Source of the DNA: Campylobacterales bacterium
GTDB taxonomy: Bacteria > Campylobacterota > Campylobacteria > Campylobacterales > QNZT01
DNA length: 10,373 nucleotides
NCBI GenBank assembly: GCA_015489185.1
Contig: WGAE01000135.1
Location: 1-10,373 of the forward strand
Direction of reading: 5' to 3'
In this document: positions 1 through 5,985 of the stretch, piece by piece
Position numbering within the stretch: the first letter of the stretch is position 1
How the letters are laid out: the number at the start of each line of letters is the position of its first letter
Program-made: the position numbers and the translations under genes
Notes under the pieces: generated by a model
Told to the model about the DNA's origin: nothing
Databases searched by the model: none
What the model saw: the letters and a program-made list of their open reading frames with translations, nothing else

Positions 1-1565
1 AGTACCTTCTTGCCGTATTTTCGTGCCTGTGCGTTGGGGAGTATTTCCATCGAAAAGAAGGGTTCATATTTGCCGTCGGTAAAGAGTGTGTCGTTGTGGA
101 TGATCTGCCGTTTGGTGTATCCCGGACCGCCGTTGTAGGCGTAGGCGATCAGAAGCGGGTGAAAAAAGTGTTTGCTCAGACGCTCTACGTAAGTATCGGC
201 AAATTGCCAGGCGATACGGGGGTCGAACATCTTTTCGTAACGAAAATCGCTGATGTTGAGATCTTTGGCGATCGCTTTGGCTAAAAAGGGCATAAACTGC
301 ATCATCCCAAGTGCGTAGGAGTAGGAGATTTCGGTCGGAATGAAGCGACTCTCCTGCCTTCCAAGCGCCAGTAACAGCGCCTGTCGTTTTGGCGGTAACG
401 GTTTGATAGCGTCAAAATAGGGGAAAAAGTAGTAGTGGATATTGTCGCGATAGCGGTAGATGAGCCGTGCTGCGTGCGGTTCTGTCTCTTTGCTGTTGAG
501 TTTCATCGCCGCTGCTTTTTTGGCTTCGTAGTCGTTTTTGGTTTCACGGTCGATTTTCGTTTTGATCTTCAGCCAGGCGAACGGATCGGTAATATCAAAA
601 GGCGCGCGGGGTTGTTTGGGTTCGATCGATGTGACGATATTTTTGGGAAAGGTGCCGTTTTTTTCGTACGCAAAGAGGGTATAGAGGTTGATATCTTTAC
701 TTTCATGCAACATTTTTGCCAGTATGTTGCGATCTTTGGTGACCAGGTATTGCCAAAATCTTGCTTTGTCTTTGTCGAAATTGGACCACGCTTTTTTTTC
801 GGCGAGTTTGAAGTACCAGATCGCGATCTCTTCATGTCCCAGACGCAGGGCGTTGAGTCCCAGCAGAAAATTGGAGGCGGCACTCAGTTTGCTACTGTCA
901 AACTTCAGGATCGAGCGCTGAAGTGTTGTCAATTTCGGGTCGCGTACGATTTTGTCGATTGACGTATTGAAAGCGGGCATTGTCGAGAGTTGTTCAAGAA
1001 GTTTCGCAGGAATGGGACGGTTGAGATATTTTCGGCGATAATCCTGCCCGGTTCGGTTGAGCAGTGCGAGAAAAAGAGCGGGATCGACGGATGCGGCGAA
1101 GTCGAAATCGCGTTTTGCAATCGCTTGGTAGAGTGCGGCGCGGCGGGGAAACTGCCAGGCGATCTGTTCGGCGATATGTTCAAGTGTTTCGGGCGGCAGT
1201 TTGGTTGCTTTGTAAGCGGAAAGACCGATCATGACACAGTCGTTGTCTTTTCCGACAAGCGCTTTGGGGGGAAGAGTGCGGCAGTAGCTGACACGTTTAA
1301 AACTGAAATCGTCCACCTTTTGTGCGAAGCGATCGAAAAGTTTCCAGTTCATGTTTTTGACTTCACCCACAAGTGCGCGTGCCTCTTTCGCACTGACATT
1401 TTGATCCAGAAAGCGGTAGATATAAAAATCCTTCATGAGGCTTCTGGGTTTGTCCTGCAAAAAATGAAAATCGATAGTATCCGCGGCAAAAAGCGGTGTG
1501 ATCAAAAGAAGCAAAGAGGCGACGTATATTTTGATACGCCGCTTCAGAAACGAGATATCAGGCAA
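1..1565 (-). CDS. slt: Soluble lytic murein transglycosylase, partial (C-terminal end off window)
   Basis: Periplasmic enzyme that cleaves the MurNAc-GlcNAc bond of peptidoglycan to give 1,6-anhydroMurNAc ends. About 521 codons are readable before the window edge. Residues 1-28 form a signal peptide: a basic stretch (KRRIK), a hydrophobic core and LFAA before the mature D29. Residues about 30-385 are the helical superhelix expected of Slt70-type enzymes. The catalytic domain shows RQESRFIP with predicted catalytic Glu405, ALGMMQFMP at 418-426 and AYNGGPG at 476-482. The last visible residues, EILPNAQARKYGKKVL, are typical of the family end, so probably only a few tens of residues are missing. 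The start is TTG at 1565, inside the yggT end, because no ATG or GTG lies in frame before the signal peptide; the exact start is uncertain. It is the last visible gene of the minus-strand cluster. Confidence 0.93.
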   Translation of the reverse strand, partial: MPDISFLKRRIKIYVASLLLLITPLFAADTIDFHFLQDKPRSLMKDFYIYRFLDQNVSAKEARALVGEVKNMNWKLFDRFAQKVDDFSFKRVSYCRTLPPKALVGKDNDCVMIGLSAYKATKLPPETLEHIAEQIAWQFPRRAALYQAIAKRDFDFAASVDPALFLALLNRTGQDYRRKYLNRPIPAKLLEQLSTMPAFNTSIDKIVRDPKLTTLQRSILKFDSSKLSAASNFLLGLNALRLGHEEIAIWYFKLAEKKAWSNFDKDKARFWQYLVTKDRNILAKMLHESKDINLYTLFAYEKNGTFPKNIVTSIEPKQPRAPFDITDPFAWLKIKTKIDRETKNDYEAKKAAAMKLNSKETEPHAARLIYRYRDNIHYYFFPYFDAIKPLPPKRQALLLALGRQESRFIPTEISYSYALGMMQFMPFLAKAIAKDLNISDFRYEKMFDPRIAWQFADTYVERLSKHFFHPLLIAYAYNGGPGYTKRQIIHNDTLFTDGKYEPFFSMEILPNAQARKYGKKV

Positions 1566-1854
1566 GAGAGCGTGCCAGTTGGAAAAGTATCCGCACCAGG
1601 AAGAGATCCAGAAACTGCAGGGCGAGGATGATGATGATCGGGCTCAGATCGATCCCGCCGATGACGGTGGGAATGTATCGTCGTACGAACGCGTATACCG
1701 GTTCGGTCAGACGTCTGAGGATCTGAACGATCGGATTGGTCGGATCGGGATTGACCCAGCTCAGCAACGCCGAGATGATCACAACCCAGATGTAAATATT
1801 GATGACCATCGACAAAATCTGCGCAATTGCCTGGATGAAGGTTGCTAATATCAT
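1558..1854 (-). CDS. YggT family inner-membrane protein
   Basis: Small integral membrane protein of 98 residues, the usual single-repeat YggT length. Two hydrophobic segments, about residues 8-34 and 66-93, flank a short polar loop. The family motifs are clear: SWVNPDP at 32-38, TEPVYAFVRRYIP at 50-62 and GGIDLSP at 66-72, followed by the second membrane helix. The molecular role of YggT proteins is poorly defined; links to cell division, envelope shape and osmotic tolerance have been suggested for relatives. Its ATG overlaps the gltX stop by four bases (ATGA), and its own stop lies inside the start of the transglycosylase gene, so translation of the three is probably coupled. An AGGAG lies ten bases before the start, within gltX. 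Confidence 0.93.
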   Translation of the reverse strand: MILATFIQAIAQILSMVINIYIWVVIISALLSWVNPDPTNPIVQILRRLTEPVYAFVRRYIPTVIGGIDLSPIIIILALQFLDLFLVRILFQLARSLA

Positions 1855-3146
1855 TTGATTATCTCTCCTAAATAGTTTTTGATATAGGGATAGAGATCGC
1901 TGAGATTGGGACCGCTCTGTGCACCGGTCAGCAAAACGCGAAGCGGTTTGAAAAGGCGTTTGCCCTTCAGCCCGCTAGTTTGCGACAGGTGTGCCTTAAA
2001 GTCGTCGAACTCAACGAAAAACGGTGCGTTTTGTGCAATATCTTTTAATAATTCGAACTCTTCATGAAAATCTTCACACGTTTTCGGCGCAAAAATTTTA
2101 TCGATTTTCTCCTTTATCTCATGTAAAGTACTCGCCTCTTCGGTATAGAACTGTGCCAGTTTTCCGATATCTTCACCGCTGTATCCGATCTTTGCCGCGA
2201 TCTCTTTCGCATCGGCGCGACGGATATGTTCACGGTTGATCTGCAGCAGCTTTTTGTAGTCGAATTTCGCGGGAGCTTTGGCGATTTTTTTCAGATCGAA
2301 CCACTCGATCGCCTCTTTGAGGGTGAAGATCTCCGAGGGGGTGTTGTTGCCGATCAAAATCAGATAGTTAGCGATCGCTTCAGGCAAAATCCCCTGTTCA
2401 AGCAGCCATTTGACACTTGAAGCGTTATCGCGTTTGCTCATCTTTTTTCCGGCTTCGTTGAGAATGATCGGTAGATGAGCGTAGCGAATCTCTTTGTCGT
2501 ATCCCAGATATTGTCTGATCAGGATCTGTTTGGGAGTGTTGGAGACATGATCTTCGCCGCGAATGACGGTTGAGATGTCAAACATCATATCATCGACGGC
2601 GCAGGCGAAGTTGTAGGTCGGTGTTTTATCGACGCGCATAATCACAAAATCGTCGATGTCGTCGGGTGCGAAGCTGAGTTCCCCTTTGATCAGATCGGTG
2701 AAGGTAACGGGGGCATCCGGTTTTTTGAGACGTATGACGAAGGGTTGTTCGTTGTTGAGCACCTCCTCATCACTTAAGTGTTTACAGGTGCCGTCGTAAC
2801 GATAGGCGATTTTCTGTGCTTTTGCCGCTTCCCGTTTGGCTTCGAGCGTTTCAGGGGTACAGAAACAGGCGAACGCTTTTTTGTCGATCAGCAGTTTCGT
2901 TGCCAGTTGCTGGTGAAATTTCAGATTTTCACTCTGGTAGTTGATGCGATCCCAGCGAATGCCGAACAGGGAGAGAATCTCGAGAATCTCCCGATCTTTT
3001 CCTTCGATATTGCGCGCTTTGTCGGTATCTTCGATCCGAATCAGAAACGGCTCTTCGGCTTGTCTGGCGCAGATGAAGTTGAACAGTGCAACCCTGAGAT
3101 TACCGATATGCATATCTCCCGTCGGGGAGGGGGCGAAACGATACAT
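1851..3146 (-). CDS. gltX: Glutamate--tRNA ligase
   Basis: Class I aminoacyl-tRNA synthetase that attaches glutamate to tRNA in the cytoplasm. From the start chosen here it has 431 residues. RFAPSPTGDMHIGN at 3-16 holds the HIGH-type ATP site, IRIEDTDKARNIEGK follows, and KMSKR is at 235-239 before the C-terminal anticodon-binding part. A likely zinc site is C94-x-C96 with Y117-x3-C121. An in-frame ATG lies two codons upstream at 3152, but the GAGGAAGG ribosome-binding site touches it; spacing of six bases favours the ATG at 3146. Campylobacterota commonly carry two GltX paralogues, one charging tRNA-Glu and one making Glu-tRNA-Gln for the amidotransferase GatCAB. I cannot tell from the sequence which of the two this is. 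Confidence 0.95.
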   Translation of the reverse strand: MYRFAPSPTGDMHIGNLRVALFNFICARQAEEPFLIRIEDTDKARNIEGKDREILEILSLFGIRWDRINYQSENLKFHQQLATKLLIDKKAFACFCTPETLEAKREAAKAQKIAYRYDGTCKHLSDEEVLNNEQPFVIRLKKPDAPVTFTDLIKGELSFAPDDIDDFVIMRVDKTPTYNFACAVDDMMFDISTVIRGEDHVSNTPKQILIRQYLGYDKEIRYAHLPIILNEAGKKMSKRDNASSVKWLLEQGILPEAIANYLILIGNNTPSEIFTLKEAIEWFDLKKIAKAPAKFDYKKLLQINREHIRRADAKEIAAKIGYSGEDIGKLAQFYTEEASTLHEIKEKIDKIFAPKTCEDFHEEFELLKDIAQNAPFFVEFDDFKAHLSQTSGLKGKRLFKPLRVLLTGAQSGPNLSDLYPYIKNYLGEIIK

Positions 3147-3191
3147 AAACATCCTTCCTCTGAAAATTGGCTAATCTTACAACAAAAAGGA

Positions 3192-4631
3192 TTATTTATC
3201 GGAAAATCGTTGTACAGAAAGGTACATGATATGGGCGAAATTGTCTATTTTGGTGGTGGACAGGGTATCGGCAGAGAGTTTGCGTTTTGAGACGGCGAGG
3301 GCGACGGCTTTGCCCGCATCGATACGTCCGTACCCCGCAAAGTTGTTTCTACCGTTTTTATCGTAGGGTTCGTCGCCGATTTTGACGGCACTCTTTTTGA
3401 GAATATCGATCACCTCGTCTCTGGTCAGATCGGGATTGGCGGAGAGAATGAGTACGCCCACACCCGCTGCAATCGGTGCGGCGGCGGAAGTACCGACGAA
3501 ATTGAAGTTGTAGTTCCAGTCGGTGTATCCTTTTTCTCCCTGTGCGTCGGTTGTAACCAGTTGACCGCCTTCCACACCGCCCGGTGCGAGAAAGTCGAGC
3601 GTACTGCCGTAGTTGGAGTAGGGGGCGATTTTGTCGTTATGTGTTGAAGCACCCACAGAGATCACCCATGGTGATTCCGATTCGTCGTTGATGCCGGGTG
3701 TGTCCATATCGAGATGTTCGTTTCCGGTGGCAAAAAAGATCAAAATTCCCTTGCCGCCCCTTCCTTCCGTTGCAAGTTTTTTGAAAATATAGTCATACGC
3801 GTCGAGATTAGCATACGATCCCCAACTGTTGGAGATGACCGAGACACCCTGTTTCATGAGGTCGTTAAAAGCGATAATATCCTGTGAAACGTTTGCGTCA
3901 GAGTAGCGGATTGCCAGGAGTTTGCTTTTTGGCGCGACACCTGTAATGCCCGTACCGTTTTCTGCGGCACCCAGAAGTCCGATACAGGCGGTTCCGTGCC
4001 AGTTTCCGGTATTGGAACCGGGATAGTCGGTCGTGGGATCGTTATAGTTGGCAAAACCGACGATATTTGCTTTAAGATCAGGATGATCGATATCGATACC
4101 CTCATCGATAACCGCCGCAAGTACGCCCTCTCCTTTGGTGTAGCGCCACGCCTCTTCGACGTTGATATCCGCACCGGGATGCTCACTGTTTTTCAGATGC
4201 CACTGAAATTTATAGTAGGGATCGAAACCGCGTCGATGTTTGTGGATCAGAAAATCGGGGTGTGCGAACCGTACCCCTTTTTCGTTGACCAGTGCGTTGC
4301 AGGTATCGAGTGTTTTTTGTGTCGCGGTTGTTTCACAGAGATAAAGCTTGTCGGTGAGGGTTTTGAGATAACGGAAACGATATTTTTGGGCAAGTTTGTC
4401 CAGGAGCGTGCGACTCTCGCAGCAGACGATGATACGTTGCCCCACACCCAGTTTTTGTCCCGCATCGTTGAAAAAATAGCGAATTTCGTCGTTTCCTGAA
4501 GCATCTCTAAGGGTTTTGAGCGGATGAAGCATAATCTTTTTCCCACCGCTAACATAGTAAGGAGTGTCGATGCTCCCTCCAAAAAGCGACAGTAATGTGA
4601 GAAAACAAAGCAGTGTGAGTCTGATAAACAT
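3192..4631 (-). CDS. Exported S8 (subtilisin-like) serine peptidase
   Basis: Secreted subtilase of 479 residues. The N-terminus FIRLTLLCFLTLLSLFGG is a signal peptide, so it should act in the periplasm or outside the cell. Residues about 20-135 look like a propeptide or N-terminal inhibitor-like region. The catalytic domain is complete, with Asp176 in VIDEGID, His212 in NWHGTACIG, oxyanion Asn304 in FFATGNEH and Ser382 in FVGTSAAAP. The C-terminus is short, with no obvious beta-helix or autotransporter barrel. A TTG at 4655 would add eight residues ahead of the signal peptide; the ATG at 4631 is preferred because the hydrophobic core then follows directly. The substrate is unknown. It lies 45 bases ahead of gltX with no hairpin between, so the two are probably cotranscribed. 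Confidence 0.92.
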   Translation of the reverse strand: MFIRLTLLCFLTLLSLFGGSIDTPYYVSGGKKIMLHPLKTLRDASGNDEIRYFFNDAGQKLGVGQRIIVCCESRTLLDKLAQKYRFRYLKTLTDKLYLCETTATQKTLDTCNALVNEKGVRFAHPDFLIHKHRRGFDPYYKFQWHLKNSEHPGADINVEEAWRYTKGEGVLAAVIDEGIDIDHPDLKANIVGFANYNDPTTDYPGSNTGNWHGTACIGLLGAAENGTGITGVAPKSKLLAIRYSDANVSQDIIAFNDLMKQGVSVISNSWGSYANLDAYDYIFKKLATEGRGGKGILIFFATGNEHLDMDTPGINDESESPWVISVGASTHNDKIAPYSNYGSTLDFLAPGGVEGGQLVTTDAQGEKGYTDWNYNFNFVGTSAAAPIAAGVGVLILSANPDLTRDEVIDILKKSAVKIGDEPYDKNGRNNFAGYGRIDAGKAVALAVSKRKLSADTLSTTKIDNFAHIMYLSVQRFSDK

Positions 4632-4696
4632 ATGGCCGGTATTCCTGAGTGTCAATTTTCGCTTATGAAAGCAGATTATATGCCCGATCAGGTGCT

Positions 4697-4702
4697 ATTA
4701 TA
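4697..4702 (-). promoter_or_regulatory. Predicted -10 element for the S8 peptidase operon
   Basis: The minus strand reads a perfect TATAAT here, about 66 bases before the peptidase ATG. No good -35 lies 16-18 bases upstream, which is common for the vegetative promoters of Campylobacterota. Transcription would start near 4690. Confidence 0.5.
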
Positions 4703-4898
4703 CTACAAAACCGTACCGGATACGATTTTAAAGAGCGAAAAGAACAGGCAATTTTTGACTATTGCCACTATGACTGTCTTAAATATAAAGACTATTTATA
4801 TCAATGGGATTTTTATTAAAATTTTTGAATTTTAAAGATGTGCGTTTGTGTGTGTAATTCGGTAACTTTTTCACATCGATTATTTTTTTCTCAATTTT
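4703..4898. other. AT-rich divergent intergenic region without a convincing gene
   Basis: Between the two divergent promoters I see no credible gene. The stretch is clearly more AT-rich than the genes on either side. It holds two AT-only inverted repeats. ATATAAA pairs with TTTATAT across five bases at 4783-4801. TTAAAATT pairs with AATTTTAA across four bases at 4816-4835. A weak second promoter-like pair, TTGACT at 4755-4760 and TTAAAT at 4779-4784, faces the toxin operon. Such AT words are expected often in DNA of this composition. Confidence 0.4.
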
Positions 4899-4927
4899 TT
4901 GATGAGAAGCTTAAAAAGTTTTAAAAT
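4899..4927 (+). promoter_or_regulatory. Predicted sigma-70 promoter of the toxin-antitoxin operon
   Basis: TTGATG at 4899-4904 and TAAAAT at 4922-4927 are 17 bases apart, matching the consensus at 4 of 6 and 5 of 6 positions. Transcription would begin near 4934, the first base of the palindrome that follows. The leader would be about 30 bases. Confidence 0.55.
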
Positions 4928-4929
4928 AA

Positions 4930-4941
4930 ATGATGTTATCA
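4930..4941 (+). repeat. 12-bp direct repeat, copy 1 (ATGATGTTATCA)
   Basis: The same 12 bases recur at 5750-5761. This copy overlaps the left arm of the predicted operator, just ahead of the toxin gene. The core TGAT-GTT-ATCA is itself a short palindrome. The two copies bracket the toxin-antitoxin operon, about 820 bases apart. Confidence 0.6.
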
Positions 4942-4954
4942 TTTGATGATAACA
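4934..4954. promoter_or_regulatory. Palindrome, predicted operator of the toxin-antitoxin operon
   Basis: TGTTATCAT, a three-base spacer TTG, then ATGATAACA form a perfect inverted repeat with nine-base arms. It lies from the predicted transcription start to the edge of the AAGGA ribosome-binding site of the toxin gene. The operon encodes a winged-helix protein, and toxin-antitoxin operons are usually autoregulated, so this is the natural binding site for the antitoxin. A role as an RNA hairpin masking the ribosome-binding site is less likely because the stem is AT-rich. Confidence 0.55.
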
Positions 4955-4964
4955 AGGAAATTCT

Positions 4965-5303
4965 GTGGACGATATTGAAAACTTACTCAACTTAAACGGG
5001 GAAGTATTTCCTATGGATAACGGCTATTGGGTAAAATTTGAAGCGTATAAGGTTGAGCCCACACCATCTGTCCCTCACGGTATCAGATACTCTTTGACAC
5101 TGCATGACAGTAGGAACCGAAGAGTCATAGGATATGATAATGCACATAGTTTCAAGTACTCAAAAAAGTATGGAGCGAAAAAAATGTCCTATGATCATAT
5201 ACACAAACAGACGGATATCGTTGCGTATGAATTCGAATCGGCTTCGCAATTGCTGGAAGATTTCTGGAAAAGTGTAGAATATTATATGGAGAACAATACG
5301 TGA
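4965..5303 (+). CDS. Probable TumE / DUF6516-type toxin of a toxin-antitoxin pair
   Basis: Small basic cytoplasmic protein of 112 residues that I match from memory to the TumE (DUF6516) toxin family. The matching blocks are YSLTLHDSRNRRVIGYDNAH at residues 42-61, YDHIHK at 76-81 and YEFESASQLLEDFW at 88-101, close to the family pattern of a GxDNAH, a DHxH and an LLEDFW-like helix. The histidine and aspartate residues in these blocks are candidate functional residues. The mode of toxicity is not evident from the sequence. The start is GTG at 4965, six bases after AAGGA. The gene ends in a four-base overlap with the antitoxin, the toxin-first order seen in HigBA-like systems. It is intact and more AT-rich than the neighbouring housekeeping genes, which suggests acquisition by transfer. 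Confidence 0.75.
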   Translation: MDDIENLLNLNGEVFPMDNGYWVKFEAYKVEPTPSVPHGIRYSLTLHDSRNRRVIGYDNAHSFKYSKKYGAKKMSYDHIHKQTDIVAYEFESASQLLEDFWKSVEYYMENNT

Positions 5304-5668
5304 ATGGTAAAACAGTAAAAGTCGGTATTATGTCACGGGAACAGTATAAACAACGTACCATCGCAATAGCAAAGGGACTTTATCAACCGGGAAAAGATGA
5401 ACCTAAAATCTGGTTCGAATCTCTTAAATCGATGGCACAGGTACTCTCCAGCGAAAATCAGGAGCTTTTGCGGATTATCTTGCAAAAAAATCCACAGTCG
5501 TTAAAGGAACTGGAGGAACTGACAGGGCGTGCGAAATCAAATTTGTCACGCACATTGAAAACTCTGCAGCGTTACGGTATTGTAGAACTTCATAAACACA
5601 ATAATGCGTTGGTACCCGAAGTGAAAGTTACCCGCTTTCAGGTGGAGTTCGGATTGGATGCTGCGTGA
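5300..5668 (+). CDS. Winged-helix DNA-binding antitoxin (HVO_A0114-like)
   Basis: Protein of 122 residues without membrane segments. Residues about 52-98 form a winged helix-turn-helix: ENQELLRIILQKNPQSLKELEELTG, then the recognition helix in AKSNLSRTLKTLQRYGIVEL, then a basic wing at 98-112. The pattern resembles the MarR-like HVO_A0114 family of putative DNA-binding proteins that are often encoded next to TumE-like toxins. It should neutralise the upstream protein and repress the operon through the palindrome at 4934-4954. The start is GTG at 5300 in a GTGA overlap with the toxin stop, with GGAG eight bases upstream inside the toxin gene; an ATG ten codons later (5330) has a weaker ribosome-binding site. 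Assignment as antitoxin rests on gene context and fold, not on direct evidence. Confidence 0.78.
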   Translation: MNGKTVKVGIMSREQYKQRTIAIAKGLYQPGKDEPKIWFESLKSMAQVLSSENQELLRIILQKNPQSLKELEELTGRAKSNLSRTLKTLQRYGIVELHKHNNALVPEVKVTRFQVEFGLDAA

Positions 5669-5745
5669 TAAGAGCGATAGCCCGGGTTGCGATTTTGATA
5701 TTCCAAACGTTTAATTGTTGAAGTTCTCTGATTTATGGCTTGATG

Positions 5746-5754
5746 TGGTATGAT
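5746..5754 (+). promoter_or_regulatory. Predicted extended -10 promoter for lipoprotein-rnr-holA
   Basis: TGGTATGAT is an extended -10 element, with TG, one base, then TATGAT matching 5 of 6 consensus positions. No clear -35 is present. Transcription would start near 5761, eighteen bases ahead of the lipoprotein ATG. The -10 overlaps the second copy of the 12-bp operator word. Confidence 0.45.
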
Positions 5755-5761
5755 GTTATCA
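5750..5761 (+). repeat. 12-bp direct repeat, copy 2 (ATGATGTTATCA)
   Basis: Identical to 4930-4941. Here it overlaps the predicted -10 and the likely transcription start of the lipoprotein-rnr operon, 82 bases after the antitoxin stop. It carries the left half-site TGTTATCA of the toxin operator but not the matching right half, being followed by AAAA. Confidence 0.6.
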
Positions 5762-5778
5762 AAAACGAGGGAGTTTTG

Positions 5779-5976
5779 ATGATACGAATCAGACGTACAC
5801 TCTTTTGGATATCTATGACGACAGTGGCGGTGCTCTTTTCCGGTTGCGGTTTGGGGTCTGCGGTTGCAGCACCGTTCAAGGTCACCGGTGCTGTTGTGAA
5901 CGTGGTCGCACCGAATATCGTGGGCGATACGATCTCGGGTGTCGGTGATGTCGCCGATACGGTTATACCGTTTTAA
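5779..5976 (+). CDS. Small predicted lipoprotein, function unknown
   Basis: Protein of 65 residues. MIRIRRTLFWISMTTVAVLFSGC is a lipoprotein signal peptide: arginines, a hydrophobic core and a lipobox ending FSG-C with the lipidated cysteine at residue 23. The -3 residue is phenylalanine rather than the usual leucine. The mature part is only about 43 residues, rich in Val, Gly and Ala, with spaced repeats of the type VTGAVVNVV / DTISGVGDVADTV. It reminds me of the small DUF6726-like lipoproteins, but that link is weak. The ATG at 5779 follows GAGGGAG by five bases; an upstream in-frame TTG at 5740 would place extra residues ahead of the signal and is rejected. It ends nine bases before rnr and is probably cotranscribed with it. 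Confidence 0.72.
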   Translation: MIRIRRTLFWISMTTVAVLFSGCGLGSAVAAPFKVTGAVVNVVAPNIVGDTISGVGDVADTVIPF

Positions 5977-5985
5977 GCAGGGCAC

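Noticed and set aside
990..1631. A 213-codon plus-strand frame opposite the transglycosylase.
   Set aside because: The minus strand encodes a signal peptide and family motifs across the same bases. The plus-strand protein resembles nothing and has no ribosome-binding site.
4632..4835. A 67-codon plus-strand reading frame starting at the divergent start region of the peptidase.
   Set aside because: It has no ribosome-binding site, overlaps the peptidase leader and its promoter, and its composition is that of AT-rich non-coding DNA.
4783..4835. Two AT-only inverted repeats as possible regulator sites or a replication origin element.
   Set aside because: AT-only inverted repeats of this size are common by chance in such AT-rich sequence, and no DnaA-box-like cluster or other origin feature accompanies them.
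5669..5700. A CCCGGG-centred sequence after the antitoxin stop as a possible terminator.
   Set aside because: The self-complementary part has no loop and no U-run follows. GCGAT on both sides is a direct repeat, not an inverted one.
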